46,264 nt of DNA, taken from contig CALFLL010000059.1 in NCBI GenBank assembly GCA_937880845.1, positions 1 to 46,264 on the forward strand. Reading direction: 5' to 3'. Each line of letters opens with the position of its first letter. The stretch's first letter is position 1. Shown here in pieces: positions 15,973 through 24,620 of the stretch. Made by a program: the position numbers and the translations under genes. The notes under the pieces are model-generated. The model saw nothing but the letters and a program-made list of their open reading frames with translations, was not told the origin of the DNA and made no database searches. This DNA is from an uncultured Drancourtella sp. Its GTDB lineage: Bacteria > Bacillota > Clostridia > Lachnospirales > Lachnospiraceae.

Positions 15973-18900
15973 ATGGGAGTAACATGGACAACAGAACAGC
16001 AGAAAGTTATTTCTCTGAAAAACCGGAATATTTTGGTTTCTGCAGCAGCAGGCTCAGGAAAAACAGCGGTACTTGTAGAAAGAATCATTCAAAGACTGAT
16101 GGACAAAGATCATCCAATGGATGTAGATCGGCTGCTTGTGGTTACTTTTACGGAAGCGGCCGCTTCGGAGATGAAAGAAAGGATTCGCGACGCCATTGAG
16201 AAGAAATTGACGGAAGAACCCGAAAATGCACACTTACAGAGGCAGGCAACATTGATCCATCATGCACAGATCACAACGATTCACAGTTTCTGTCTTTCCG
16301 TGATCAGAGAGTATTTCCATACCATTGATTTAGAGCCGGGCTTTCGGACTGCAGAAGAGGGGGAAAGGAAACTTCTGATGCAGGATGTGATGGAAGAACT
16401 GCTGGAAGAAGAATACGCAAAAGGAGAGAAAGAATTTCTGGATTTTGTAGAAGCGGTATCTCCGGGGCGTGATGATAAAAAAACGGAAAGTCTCATTATA
16501 GAACTGTATGAGTTTTCCAGAAGTAATCCGGAGCCGGAAGTATGGCTTTCCGGATGTGTGGAGGGATACCGTCAGGTAAAAGAAAAGTCATGGGACGAGA
16601 TTCCTTTTGTAAAGGAAGCAGTGCATTATACAAAAAACTGCCTGAAAGATATGGATGAGATTCTTTCCTACGCAAAAGAAATCTGTGAGTCACCGGAAGG
16701 ACCTGCAAAGTATTCCGAAGCATTGTCATCAGATTTAAAAAAAATCCGGGACGCTTCCAAAAAAGAGGAATTTTCTCAGTTCCAACAGGCACTGGGAGAA
16801 TTTAAGTTCGATAAACTTGCGGCTAATCGGGATAAGAACGTTTCGGAAGAAAAAATAAATCTTGTAAAAATGTTGAGAGAACAGGTAAAGAAAGAACTTT
16901 CAGAATTGAGGGATCAATATTTCTATGAACCGCAGGAAGAATTGCAGCAGGATATGAAAACAGCGGCTCCGTTTGCAGAAGAATTGGTCCGGCTGACTAT
17001 TGCATTCGGAAAAAGATTTGAAGAAAAAAAACGTTCCGGAAATATCATTGATTTCAGTGATATGGAGCAGTATGCCCTGCGGATTCTGAAAAAAGAGGAC
17101 GTGGCAGAGGAATACAGGGAAAAATTCGAAGAAATCATGATTGATGAATATCAAGACAGTAACCTGATCCAGGAAACGCTTCTGACACAGATCTCAAGAA
17201 TCCCAAAAGGAATTTATAATGTGTTCATGGTAGGGGATGTGAAACAGAGTATTTACCGTTTCCGTCTGTCAAGACCGGAGCTGTTTATGGAGAAATATGA
17301 TACTTATTCTTTGGAAGAAGGACAAAAACAGAGAATCGACCTTCACAAAAACTTTCGAAGCAGAAGGGAAGTTTTGGATGCAGTCAATTTTATTTTTTAT
17401 CAGATTATGACAAAAGAGTTGGGGCATGTTTCTTATGATAAAGATGCGGCCTTATATGTCGGAGCGGATTTTGAAAAACGTCCCGGTTTTGAAACAGAAT
17501 TGTTCTTAATCGAGGAAGGAGACGTTCTGGATTCAAAAGAATTAGAAGCGAGGATGATCGCAAGGAAAATTCGAGAATTATTAAAAAATCAACAGGTTTT
17601 GGATAAAGAAACCGGAACATATCGGAATGTTTCCTATAAAGATATCGTGATTCTGCTCAGAAGTTTAAAAGGATGGACAGAAACCTTTACCAAAATTTTA
17701 AATGAAGAAGGTATTCCTACCTTCAGTGGGATGAAAGAAGGGTATTTCAAGACAAGAGAAATCAGTTTGCTTCTGGATTATCTTCGAGTATTGGATAATG
17801 AAAAACAGGATTTGCCTCTTACGGCAGTGCTTTCTTCTTATTTCGGAAAGCTTACAAATGAAGAATTGGCACAGATACGATGTGCATATCCGAACCTTCC
17901 GTTTTATGAGGCGGTACAGACATTTGCCCAAACCGGAGAAAATAAAAAACTGTCGGATTTTTTGGAAACAGTGGCAACATTCAGAAAGCGGGTTCCGTAT
18001 ACGGCTATGCATGAACTTTTGGAAGAAATCGTGTCGGAAACCGGTTACAGGAATTATATTCTGGCCATGCCGGGAGGCGTACAAAGAAAAGCAAATCTGG
18101 ATATGCTGATGGAAAAAGCGAAAGCCTTTGAACGGTCCGGTTACAAGGGACTATTTCATTTTTTGCGGTATATGGACCAGCTTCAAAAATACAATGTGGA
18201 TTATGGAGAAGCCAATATTGTAGATGAAGGGGCAGATACTGTACGTATTATGAGCATCCATAAGAGTAAAGGGTTGGAATTCCCAATCGTCATTGTTGCC
18301 GGTATGGGGAAAAAGTTTAATACACAGGATGTCAGCAAAAAGGTAGTCATTCATCAGGAACTTGGAATCGGGGTGGATGCGGTTTATTTAAAAGACCGGA
18401 TGCAGATTCCGTCCTTTTTGAAAAAAGAAATCCAGATGGAAACACGTCTGGAAAATCTGGGGGAAGAACTGAGAGTCCTTTATGTGGCATTGACAAGGGC
18501 AAAAGAAAAACTGATCATGACAGGGACGTTAAAAAGCCCGGAAAGCAAGATTCAGCAATTCGGAAGAATCAAAGAACAGGAAGAACTGGCACTTCCCTTT
18601 GGAATCCTTTCCAAAGCAGGAAGTTATCTTGATTTTCTGATTCCTTCCGTAATCCGTCTGGAAGAACGAAAACGCAAAGGAGAACAAATCCCTCTTGTAG
18701 TGGACACCATATCGGAGGAAGAGATTTTGATGGATTCCTATATGGAAGAAGAAAAAGAGCAGATGACAAAAGAAGATCTGGAGAGTCTGGATGTTAACCG
18801 AGTTTACGATGAAGAAATGAACCGCAGGCTGACAGAAAGTTTCCGGTATGTATATCCATATATGGAACAGCAGCATTGGAGCAGAAAGTTTACAGTTTCA

Positions 18901-19539
18901 GAGTTAAAAAGACAGGCTTATGAAACGGAAGTGCCGGAACAGGAAGAAAGTGAAATGCTGATACAGGAAGAGCCGGACTCTTATATTCCTGAATTTATGA
19001 AAGAAGCAAAAGAGGTAAAAGGGGCACAAAGAGGAACAGCCTACCATCGGTTTTTGCAGCTTTTGGATTTTTCAAAAGATTACACATATAAACAGTTGGA
19101 AGAAGAAAAAGAGCGGTTTGTAAGAGAAGGAAAGCTGACAAAAGAAGCGGCGGATGCCATATGGAAAAAGGATATTCTGGCATTTTTGTCTTCTGACTGT
19201 GGAAAACGGATCAAAGAAGCCACGAAAAAAGGGAAACTGAAAAAAGAACAGCCTTTTGTACTGGGAGTGGATGCAGGACGGATTTACCCACAGACAGAGA
19301 AAAAGGGAGATTCGGAAATCCTCTTGGTACAGGGGATCATCGACCTGTATTTTGAAGAAGAGGACGGGATTGTCCTTCTTGATTACAAAACAGACCGTGT
19401 GAAAACGGAAGAGGAACTGGCCGGACGTTACGAGATACAGCTTGATTATTATCAGGAGGCATTGGAAAGAAGCCTGAACAAAAAAGTAAAGGAACGGCTT
19501 TTATATTCCTTTGCATTACAAAAAACCATAAGAGTATAA
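15973..19539 (+). CDS. addA: AddA subunit of the AddAB helicase-nuclease
   Basis: 1188 residues. ATG 15973, two bases after addB, is chosen because 'MGVTWTTEQQKVIS' is the normal AddA N-terminus; the open frame extends upstream inside addB. UvrD-type helicase: Walker A 'AAAGSGKT' (24-31), Walker B 'IDEYQDSN' (Asp391, Glu392), motif IV-VI elements such as 'VGDVKQSIYRFR' and 'LYVALTRAKEKL'. C-terminal PD-(D/E)xK nuclease: Asp1124 in 'GIIDLYF' and 'LLDYKTD' (Asp1137, Lys1139). Partner of AddB in double-strand break repair. Confidence 0.96.
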   Translation: MGVTWTTEQQKVISLKNRNILVSAAAGSGKTAVLVERIIQRLMDKDHPMDVDRLLVVTFTEAAASEMKERIRDAIEKKLTEEPENAHLQRQATLIHHAQITTIHSFCLSVIREYFHTIDLEPGFRTAEEGERKLLMQDVMEELLEEEYAKGEKEFLDFVEAVSPGRDDKKTESLIIELYEFSRSNPEPEVWLSGCVEGYRQVKEKSWDEIPFVKEAVHYTKNCLKDMDEILSYAKEICESPEGPAKYSEALSSDLKKIRDASKKEEFSQFQQALGEFKFDKLAANRDKNVSEEKINLVKMLREQVKKELSELRDQYFYEPQEELQQDMKTAAPFAEELVRLTIAFGKRFEEKKRSGNIIDFSDMEQYALRILKKEDVAEEYREKFEEIMIDEYQDSNLIQETLLTQISRIPKGIYNVFMVGDVKQSIYRFRLSRPELFMEKYDTYSLEEGQKQRIDLHKNFRSRREVLDAVNFIFYQIMTKELGHVSYDKDAALYVGADFEKRPGFETELFLIEEGDVLDSKELEARMIARKIRELLKNQQVLDKETGTYRNVSYKDIVILLRSLKGWTETFTKILNEEGIPTFSGMKEGYFKTREISLLLDYLRVLDNEKQDLPLTAVLSSYFGKLTNEELAQIRCAYPNLPFYEAVQTFAQTGENKKLSDFLETVATFRKRVPYTAMHELLEEIVSETGYRNYILAMPGGVQRKANLDMLMEKAKAFERSGYKGLFHFLRYMDQLQKYNVDYGEANIVDEGADTVRIMSIHKSKGLEFPIVIVAGMGKKFNTQDVSKKVVIHQELGIGVDAVYLKDRMQIPSFLKKEIQMETRLENLGEELRVLYVALTRAKEKLIMTGTLKSPESKIQQFGRIKEQEELALPFGILSKAGSYLDFLIPSVIRLEERKRKGEQIPLVVDTISEEEILMDSYMEEEKEQMTKEDLESLDVNRVYDEEMNRRLTESFRYVYPYMEQQHWSRKFTVSELKRQAYETEVPEQEESEMLIQEEPDSYIPEFMKEAKEVKGAQRGTAYHRFLQLLDFSKDYTYKQLEEEKERFVREGKLTKEAADAIWKKDILAFLSSDCGKRIKEATKKGKLKKEQPFVLGVDAGRIYPQTEKKGDSEILLVQGIIDLYFEEEDGIVLLDYKTDRVKTEEELAGRYEIQLDYYQEALERSLNKKVKERLLYSFALQKTIRV

Positions 19540-19551
19540 AGAAACGGAGAG

Positions 19552-19824
19552 ATGCAGATGATATGGCAGCAATGGCTGATGGTAATGGCGGTGTGGAACC
19601 TGATCGTATTTGGGCTATACGGTATCGATAAATGGAAAGCTAAAAGACAGAAATGGAGAATTCCGGAAGCGGTTTTGCTGGGAACGGCCTGCTGTTGCGG
19701 AGCAATAGGAGCCCTTGCCGGAATGGAGATATTCCGGCATAAAACAAGAAAATGGAAATTCCGTATTTTGATACCGTTGTTTCTGATTTTACAGGCAGCG
19801 GTGATCTGGGGGATAATAAGATAA
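19552..19824 (+). CDS. DUF1294-family small membrane protein
   Basis: 90 residues with two or three hydrophobic segments. It shows the DUF1294 features 'YGIDKWKAKRQKWRIPE', 'GALAGMEIFRHKTRKWKF' and a final membrane helix. The function of the family is unknown. It starts 12 nt after addA and ends 17 nt before crcB, so it is probably part of the same transcript. Confidence 0.8.
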   Translation: MQMIWQQWLMVMAVWNLIVFGLYGIDKWKAKRQKWRIPEAVLLGTACCCGAIGALAGMEIFRHKTRKWKFRILIPLFLILQAAVIWGIIR

Positions 19825-19841
19825 AAAGCAAAGGAGAAACA

Positions 19842-20210
19842 ATGCAGGGAATCATTTATGTAGCAATGGGAGGAGCACTGGGCGCTTCGGCAAGGTATAT
19901 GATAAGTCTTCTTCCGTCAAAGACAGTATTTCCCATATGGACGTTACTTACGAATGTGATAGGGGCTTTTCTAATCGGCTTTATTGTCGGTATTTTATCC
20001 AATGGAACACAAAATGAGAGAGCAGCACTGTTCTGGAAGACAGGCGTATGTGGGGGCTTTACTACGTTTTCTACGTTCTCTTTAGAAGCACTTGGACTTT
20101 GGGAACAGGGGAGAATCGGAATGGGCAGCATGTATATTCTTTTCAGTGTGGGATTATGTATGATAGGAGTGGCTACGGGGAAGATTGTAGCAGGTTATTT
20201 CATAAGTTAA
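19842..20210 (+). CDS. crcB: Fluoride channel Fluc/CrcB
   Basis: 122 residues, four predicted membrane helices. 'GGALGASARYMISL', 'NVIGAFLIGF' and the family signature 'GGFTTFSTFSLE' identify a dual-topology F- channel that exports fluoride passively. ATG 19842 has AAGGAGAAAC directly upstream. Only one crcB copy is present here and no fluoride riboswitch is recognisable before it, so regulation may follow the upstream operon. A terminator follows immediately. Confidence 0.92.
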   Translation: MQGIIYVAMGGALGASARYMISLLPSKTVFPIWTLLTNVIGAFLIGFIVGILSNGTQNERAALFWKTGVCGGFTTFSTFSLEALGLWEQGRIGMGSMYILFSVGLCMIGVATGKIVAGYFIS

Positions 20211-20238
20211 GAGGCAGTCAAAACAGACTGCCTCTTTT
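20211..20238 (+). terminator. Rho-independent terminator after crcB
   Basis: GAGGCAGTC (20211-20219) pairs with GACTGCCTC (20226-20234) around a 6-nt loop, followed by TTTT. Confidence 0.85.
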
Positions 20239-20283
20239 GCTGTATATTTTGTGAAAAAAGTTTGGATTTTATAGGTATATCTC

Positions 20284-20315
20284 TTGAACAAATAATATTA
20301 TATAATGTATAATAT
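20284..20315 (+). promoter_or_regulatory. Promoter and palindromic operator candidate of the padR operon
   Basis: TTGAAC (20284-20289), 18-bp spacer, TATAAT (20308-20313). An inverted repeat, ATATTATA (20295-20302) and TATAATAT (20308-20315) with a 5-nt centre, covers the -10 box and part of the spacer. That is where an autoregulating PadR dimer would block transcription; binding is inferred. Confidence 0.65.
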
Positions 20316-20364
20316 AGATAACAAAATAATATAAAGCGGAAGAGTAAAAAAAGGATGTGAAGAT

Positions 20365-20688
20365 ATGGTATTCAACACCGGGGCGGCTCTTTTAGATGCA
20401 GTTGTTCTTGCTGTTGTATCAAGGGAAGAAGAAGGAACATATGGATATAAGATCACACAAGATGTGCGAAAAGCCATTGAAATTTCTGAATCTACGTTAT
20501 ATCCGGTACTGCGAAGGCTGCAAAAAGATGATTGCCTGGAAGTGTACGACAGACAGTTTGACGGCCGAAACCGCAGATACTACAAAGTGACGAACAAAGG
20601 ACTGGCACAGCTTGAACTGTATAAGGAAGAGTGGATGAAATATGCAAGAAAAATCACCGATATATTTGAAGGAGGGGTGGGAAAATGA
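20365..20688 (+). CDS. PadR-family transcriptional regulator
   Basis: 107 residues, a short PadR of the subfamily-2 type: 'LDAVVLAVVSREEEGTYGYK', recognition helix 'SESTLYPVLRRLQKDDCLEV' and wing 'GRNRRYYKVTNKGLAQL'. It overlaps the DUF1700 gene by 4 nt. PadR-DUF1700-DUF4097 triads are a recurrent Firmicutes arrangement in which the regulator is thought to control its own operon, often in response to membrane-acting compounds; the inducer here is unknown. Confidence 0.92.
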   Translation: MVFNTGAALLDAVVLAVVSREEEGTYGYKITQDVRKAIEISESTLYPVLRRLQKDDCLEVYDRQFDGRNRRYYKVTNKGLAQLELYKEEWMKYARKITDIFEGGVGK

Positions 20689-21398
20689 ACCGGAAGGAGT
20701 TTATTGAAAAATTGAGGATACTTCTGGGTGATCTTTCGGAAGAGGAACGGGAAGAAGCAGTTCAGTATTATAAAGACTATTTTGAGGATGCAGGGGAAGA
20801 ACAGGAACAGCAGGTTTTGAAAGAACTGGGAAGTCCAGAGAAAGTGGCTCTTATGATAAGAGAAGGGCTGAAAAATGAAGACGATGGAGGAGAATTTACG
20901 GAAACCGGATATACACAGAAAAGATATGAGTACAAGGAAGTGCCGGCAAAACGCGAAGAGGAAACAAACAATGAAAATAATAAAAAAGATAACTTTATCC
21001 GAAAAATACGGTGGAATGACCCTGTATTTAAAATCCTGTGGATTATATTGATCCTTTGTGTGATAGCTCCGGTTATTTTAAAGATTGTATTAGGAATAAT
21101 ATTTGGTGCCTTCGGCCTTGTTTTGTCAGCCTTTGGATTTTTTATCGGCCTTGTCGTTGCTGCGGCTGCCGTTGCGATAAGCGGAATCTGTACTTGTATT
21201 GTCGGTATTTCCTTGATGTTTTCGGTTATGCCCGTAGGGTTTTTAACATGTGGGATCGGGTTGATATTATTTGCAATAGGAATCATTATCTTCACACTTA
21301 CCATAAAACTTTGTATAGTCGTTTTCCCAATCATGGTAAGAGGAGTAGTCTGGTTTTGTGAAAAGTTGTTTCATAGAAGAAAAGAGGGAGCGAAATGA
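20685..21398 (+). CDS. DUF1700 (HAAS-domain) membrane protein
   Basis: 237 residues. The N-terminal HAAS signature 'MNRKEFIEKLRILLGDLSEE' with 'YYKDYFEDA' and 'LGSPEKVA' is clear (residues 1-65). A charged linker follows, then at least four strongly hydrophobic segments from about residue 115 to 225. It overlaps both neighbours by 4 nt. The HAAS domain is proposed to bridge signalling proteins and membrane partners; the molecular role is not established. Confidence 0.88.
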   Translation: MNRKEFIEKLRILLGDLSEEEREEAVQYYKDYFEDAGEEQEQQVLKELGSPEKVALMIREGLKNEDDGGEFTETGYTQKRYEYKEVPAKREEETNNENNKKDNFIRKIRWNDPVFKILWIILILCVIAPVILKIVLGIIFGAFGLVLSAFGFFIGLVVAAAAVAISGICTCIVGISLMFSVMPVGFLTCGIGLILFAIGIIIFTLTIKLCIVVFPIMVRGVVWFCEKLFHRRKEGAK

Positions 21399-22210
21399 AG
21401 AAAAAATGGAAAGCGTTGTTGATTGTTTGTGGAGTTGTGGCGGGGGTAGGACTATCTATGTGTATTGCAGGAGTAAGCATGGGAGCAACCTTGTCAGATG
21501 TTGATGTGGATATCCCGTTTTATGAAAGAAGAACAGATGACCAAAAGGCAGAAGAAAGAAACGGAAAGAAGTTCCTGCAAGAATTTGACAGTATTGAACG
21601 GATAAAATTAGATGCAGGTGTTTTAAAAATACAGCTTTTATCTGTTCCGGAGAAAGAGCAGAAGATACAGATAAAAGGTGAAACGATATTAAAAGAAAAG
21701 GGGCTGGAATTAGAAAAGCAGGGAGATACCTTATTCGTCAAATGTAAGGATAAAAAGAATCTGAAAGGCTTAAAAGGTCACAGCCTTGACATTTATATAC
21801 CGGAAACAAAGAAACTAAAAGAAGTAGAAGCAAAGGCAGGAGTAGGGGAGATTGTGGCAGATACAATCCGGGCAGAGAAATGTTCCATGTCTGTTGGAGT
21901 CGGTGATGTAAAGGTGAATTATTTTGAAACAGAACAGCTTGAACTTTCCTGCGGAACAGGCGATATAAAGATGAAAGACGGAACAATCGGAGAAAGTATT
22001 AAGGTCAAATGCGGTGCGGGAGATATAGAACTTGGACTTGACGGAACAGAAAATGATTATGATTATGAATTAAAAACCGGCATGGGAGATCTTGCAATAG
22101 AAGGAATGGAAAAAGTGGAAGGAATAGCCGGAAAACGATTTATTGATAACGAGGCAGATAAATTGATAAGAATCGACTGTGGTGTCGGTGATGTAACGGT
22201 TTCATTTTAA
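21395..22210 (+). CDS. DUF4097-family beta-repeat envelope protein
   Basis: 271 residues. One N-terminal membrane anchor or signal (about 5-28). The rest is a beta-solenoid-like repeat with a recurring G-x-G-(D/E) motif every 20 or so residues: 'GVGEIVAD', 'GVGDVKV', 'GTGDIKM', 'GAGDIEL', 'GMGDLAI', 'GVGDVTV'. This is the DUF4097/LiaF-like adhesin fold and probably lies outside the membrane. It is the last gene of the PadR-DUF1700 operon. The biochemical role is unknown; a link to envelope stress is inferred. Confidence 0.88.
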   Translation: MKKKWKALLIVCGVVAGVGLSMCIAGVSMGATLSDVDVDIPFYERRTDDQKAEERNGKKFLQEFDSIERIKLDAGVLKIQLLSVPEKEQKIQIKGETILKEKGLELEKQGDTLFVKCKDKKNLKGLKGHSLDIYIPETKKLKEVEAKAGVGEIVADTIRAEKCSMSVGVGDVKVNYFETEQLELSCGTGDIKMKDGTIGESIKVKCGAGDIELGLDGTENDYDYELKTGMGDLAIEGMEKVEGIAGKRFIDNEADKLIRIDCGVGDVTVSF

Positions 22211-22250
22211 TAGGTTTTTGAAAAAAAGCATAAAAAAGGAAACTAATGGA

Positions 22251-22284
22251 AATACTCTCTTCTGAGAAAGGAGAGGGTATTTTT
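22251..22284 (+). promoter_or_regulatory. Hairpin around the SASP ribosome-binding site
   Basis: AATACTCTC (22251-22259) can pair with GAGGGTATT (22273-22281), nine pairs including one G-U, enclosing AAAGGA (22267-22272) in the loop. The start codon follows at 22285. The T-rich 3' flank also gives it a terminator-like look, so it may end the DUF4097 transcript, hinder translation of the spore protein, or both. Confidence 0.5.
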
Positions 22285-22482
22285 ATGTCAGGAAAAAAAG
22301 AAAAGAAGATTCGGATTGAAGAATTGACACAGGAAGAAAAGCTAAAATACGAAATCGCAGAAGAACTGGGACTTCTGGATCGGGTGATGGAACAGGGATG
22401 GAAATCTCTGTCTTCCAAAGAAACAGGAAGAATTGGAGGAATGATGAGTAAAAGAAGAAAACAACAGTATACAGAACGATAG
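22285..22482 (+). CDS. Small acid-soluble spore protein, alpha/beta type
   Basis: 65 residues. It carries both SASP signatures: 'KLKYEIAEELGLLDRVMEQG' and 'SSKETGRIGGMMSKRRKQ', the second being the G-x-(I/V)-G-G-x-M core that contacts DNA. These proteins coat and protect spore DNA and contain a GPR protease site; the host is therefore expected to form spores. ATG 22285 follows the ribosome-binding site AAAGGAGAG; an in-frame ATG at 22246 would begin before the hairpin. In sporulating cells expression depends on SigG, but I cannot identify its promoter here. Confidence 0.8.
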   Translation: MSGKKEKKIRIEELTQEEKLKYEIAEELGLLDRVMEQGWKSLSSKETGRIGGMMSKRRKQQYTER

Positions 22483-22538
22483 AAATACGTTTTAGATTTA
22501 CAAAAGTATTAATTAGTATTAACAGTTTGTTAGAGCGG

Positions 22539-22567
22539 TTGAAATTCTGACGAGGGTCTGTTATAAT
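22539..22567 (+). promoter_or_regulatory. Promoter of the WecB/TagA-like gene
   Basis: TTGAAA (22539-22544), 17-bp spacer, TATAAT (22562-22567), close to the start codon at 22596 (short leader of about 20 nt). Confidence 0.8.
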
Positions 22568-22595
22568 TATCGGTCTAGGAATGATAGGTGATATT

Positions 22596-23294
22596 ATGTG
22601 TGAAAAAATTGAGGTTTTAGGAGTGCAGATTGACGGATGTACGGCCAAAGAGGCTATGCAGAAAGTAATCGGATATATGGAAACAGAACCGATCAACACA
22701 GTTGAAATCCTGGCAGGAGCATCCGTGGTAGAACTGGTAGAAACAGGAGATCTGAGAGAAAAGCTGCAGCAGATGGAGCTTCTTGTCGTGGGAGATCAGA
22801 CACTTCTTAAACTTTCAGGGGTAAGCGACCGTACACTTTTGAAAGAGGCTGAAACAAATTTATTTTTGAAAATGTTTCTTAGATATATGAAGAAAAGTAA
22901 AAAGCGTGTGTTTCTGCTGGCATCAAATGAGGAAAAACTCCAAATGTTCCAAGAATATCTACAACGATATTATACAGGACTTGTGATTTGTGGCTGCAAA
23001 GTGGCGGAAGATAAACCGGGAATGAATGACATGATCGTAAACAAAATAAACGGAGCAGAAGCAGATTGTATTTTGTCTGCCCTGCCATCTCCTTTTCAGG
23101 AAAATTTTATAGGAGAAAATGCACCGATTTTAGATGCGAGGATCTGGTTGGGAATTGGAGAAGGAATCAGAAGCACACGACATAAAAATGCCGGAAGCAG
23201 CCGATTCCGGGATTTTCTGGTAAAAGTTGTGTTGAAAACAGAAATGAAAAAAAAGAAAAAAGAAGAGCAAATTTCAGAATCGGATCAGTTATAG
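22596..23294 (+). CDS. WecB/TagA/CpsF-family glycosyltransferase (GT26), divergent
   Basis: 232 residues from ATG 22596 (AGGTG at 22586-22590); ATG 22581 is an alternative five codons earlier. Family features: 'IEVLGVQIDGCTAKEAMQKV' at the start, 'KRVFLLASNEEKLQMF' for the Rossmann half, 'ALPSPFQENFI' in place of the usual G-x-P-x-Q-E-x-(W/F)-I, and 'ARIWLGIGEG' in place of the usual 'IGVGG-(S/A)-F'. GT26 enzymes add N-acetylmannosaminuronate or ManNAc in teichoic acid and polysaccharide synthesis. Usual catalytic residues are hard to place, so activity is uncertain; a Lys-rich tail ends the protein. Confidence 0.65.
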   Translation: MCEKIEVLGVQIDGCTAKEAMQKVIGYMETEPINTVEILAGASVVELVETGDLREKLQQMELLVVGDQTLLKLSGVSDRTLLKEAETNLFLKMFLRYMKKSKKRVFLLASNEEKLQMFQEYLQRYYTGLVICGCKVAEDKPGMNDMIVNKINGAEADCILSALPSPFQENFIGENAPILDARIWLGIGEGIRSTRHKNAGSSRFRDFLVKVVLKTEMKKKKKEEQISESDQL

Positions 23295-23349
23295 AAGAAA
23301 AATTAGTGAGAATGCCCATTAAATATCAGATAAAAAAAGACAAAAATAA

Positions 23350-23393
23350 GGGGGAAATGCATAAAAAAATGCTGTTTCCCCTTTCTTTTTTTG
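23350..23393 (+). terminator. Rho-independent terminator
   Basis: GGGGAAA (23351-23357) pairs with TTTCCCC (23375-23381), with an inner GCAT/ATGC pair, followed by CTTTCTTTTTTT. It closes the WecB/TagA-like gene. Confidence 0.85.
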
Positions 23394-23486
23394 TTGATTT
23401 ATATTAGTATATAGTTTGAGTGGGGATAAATAAAGAAAATACAGTTGTGAAAATTGCATACAAAAAATAAGAAAAGAGGAGTCGGA

Positions 23487-24575
23487 ATGATATCAAATCA
23501 GATATTACAAAATACGATTGAAGGATTAAAAGGAATAACGAGAATTGACTTATGTGTTATGGACGTTGATGGGAAAGTGCTGGCATCCACATTTGCCGAA
23601 AACGGAAACTATGAAAGTGCGGTGCTCTCTTTTGTAGCATCTCCGGCAGACAGTCAAGTAATCCAGGGATATCAGTTTTTTAAAATTTTTGACGAACATC
23701 AACTGGAGTATATACTTCTTGCGAACGGAGGAAACGATGATGTTTATATGATAGGAAAGATTGCCGCATTCCAGATTCAGAATCTCCTTGTGGCATATAA
23801 AGAGCGCTTTGATAAAGATAATTTTATCAAAAATCTTCTTTTGGACAATCTTCTCCTTGTAGATATTTACAATCGTGCTAAAAAATTGCATATTGACACA
23901 GACGTCAGACGTGTTATCTTTATTATTGAGATGTTTCATGATAAAGATACAAATACACTTGACAGTGTACGGAATCTGCTGGGAGGAAAAACACATGATT
24001 TCATTACGGCAGTTGATGAAAAGAATATCATAGTTGTAAAGGAACTTGCAGCAGGTGAAGGCTATGCAGAGATGGAAAAGGTTGCCGAAGACATGCTTTC
24101 TATGTTAAAATCAGAAGGCGAAGAATGGGTGCACATCGCATACGGAACAATTGTAAGCGATATCAAAGAAGTGTCAAAGTCATATAAAGAAGCCAAACTT
24201 GCACTGGATGTGGGTAAGATTTTCTTTGAAGAAAAAGATGTCATTGCTTATAATACACTGGGGATCGGGCGATTGATCTATCAGCTTCCGATTCCTCTTT
24301 GTAAGATGTTCATTCGAGAAATTTTTGAGGGGAAATCTCCGGATGATTTTGACGAAGAAACACTTACTACGATCAATAAGTTTTTTGAAAACAGTCTGAA
24401 TGTATCCGAAACATCAAGGCAGCTTTATATTCACAGAAATACATTGGTATACAGACTTGATAAACTTCAGAAAAGTACGGGACTTGATCTGCGTGTATTT
24501 GAAGATGCGATCACATTTAAGATTGCGTTGATGGTTGTAAAATATATGAAATATATGGAGACACTTGAATATTGA
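23487..24575 (+). CDS. PucR/CdaR-type helix-turn-helix regulator
   Basis: 362 residues from ATG 23487, which has GAGGAG (23476-23481) upstream. The N-terminal part (about 1-110) resembles a sugar-diacid or GAF/PAS-like sensor domain ('ITRIDLCVMDVDGKVLAST'). The middle GGDEF-like region includes 'VHIAYGTIVSDIKEVSKSYK'. The C-terminal PucR HTH is clear: 'SLNVSETSRQLYIHRNTLVY' followed by 'RLDKLQKSTGLDL'. It lies 45 nt before ftsE. Sugar-diacid regulation is the textbook role of CdaR, but conserved adjacency to ftsEX suggests a different, possibly cell-cycle-linked, task. Confidence 0.8.
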   Translation: MISNQILQNTIEGLKGITRIDLCVMDVDGKVLASTFAENGNYESAVLSFVASPADSQVIQGYQFFKIFDEHQLEYILLANGGNDDVYMIGKIAAFQIQNLLVAYKERFDKDNFIKNLLLDNLLLVDIYNRAKKLHIDTDVRRVIFIIEMFHDKDTNTLDSVRNLLGGKTHDFITAVDEKNIIVVKELAAGEGYAEMEKVAEDMLSMLKSEGEEWVHIAYGTIVSDIKEVSKSYKEAKLALDVGKIFFEEKDVIAYNTLGIGRLIYQLPIPLCKMFIREIFEGKSPDDFDEETLTTINKFFENSLNVSETSRQLYIHRNTLVYRLDKLQKSTGLDLRVFEDAITFKIALMVVKYMKYMETLEY

Positions 24576-24620
24576 TCGGCAGTCAAAACGGAGTATCAGT
24601 AATTAGTTAGGAGGAAACTT

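Noticed and set aside
19825..19841. Fluoride riboswitch before crcB
   Set aside because: The gap is only 17 nt and fully explained by the ribosome-binding site; no crcB-motif structure fits.
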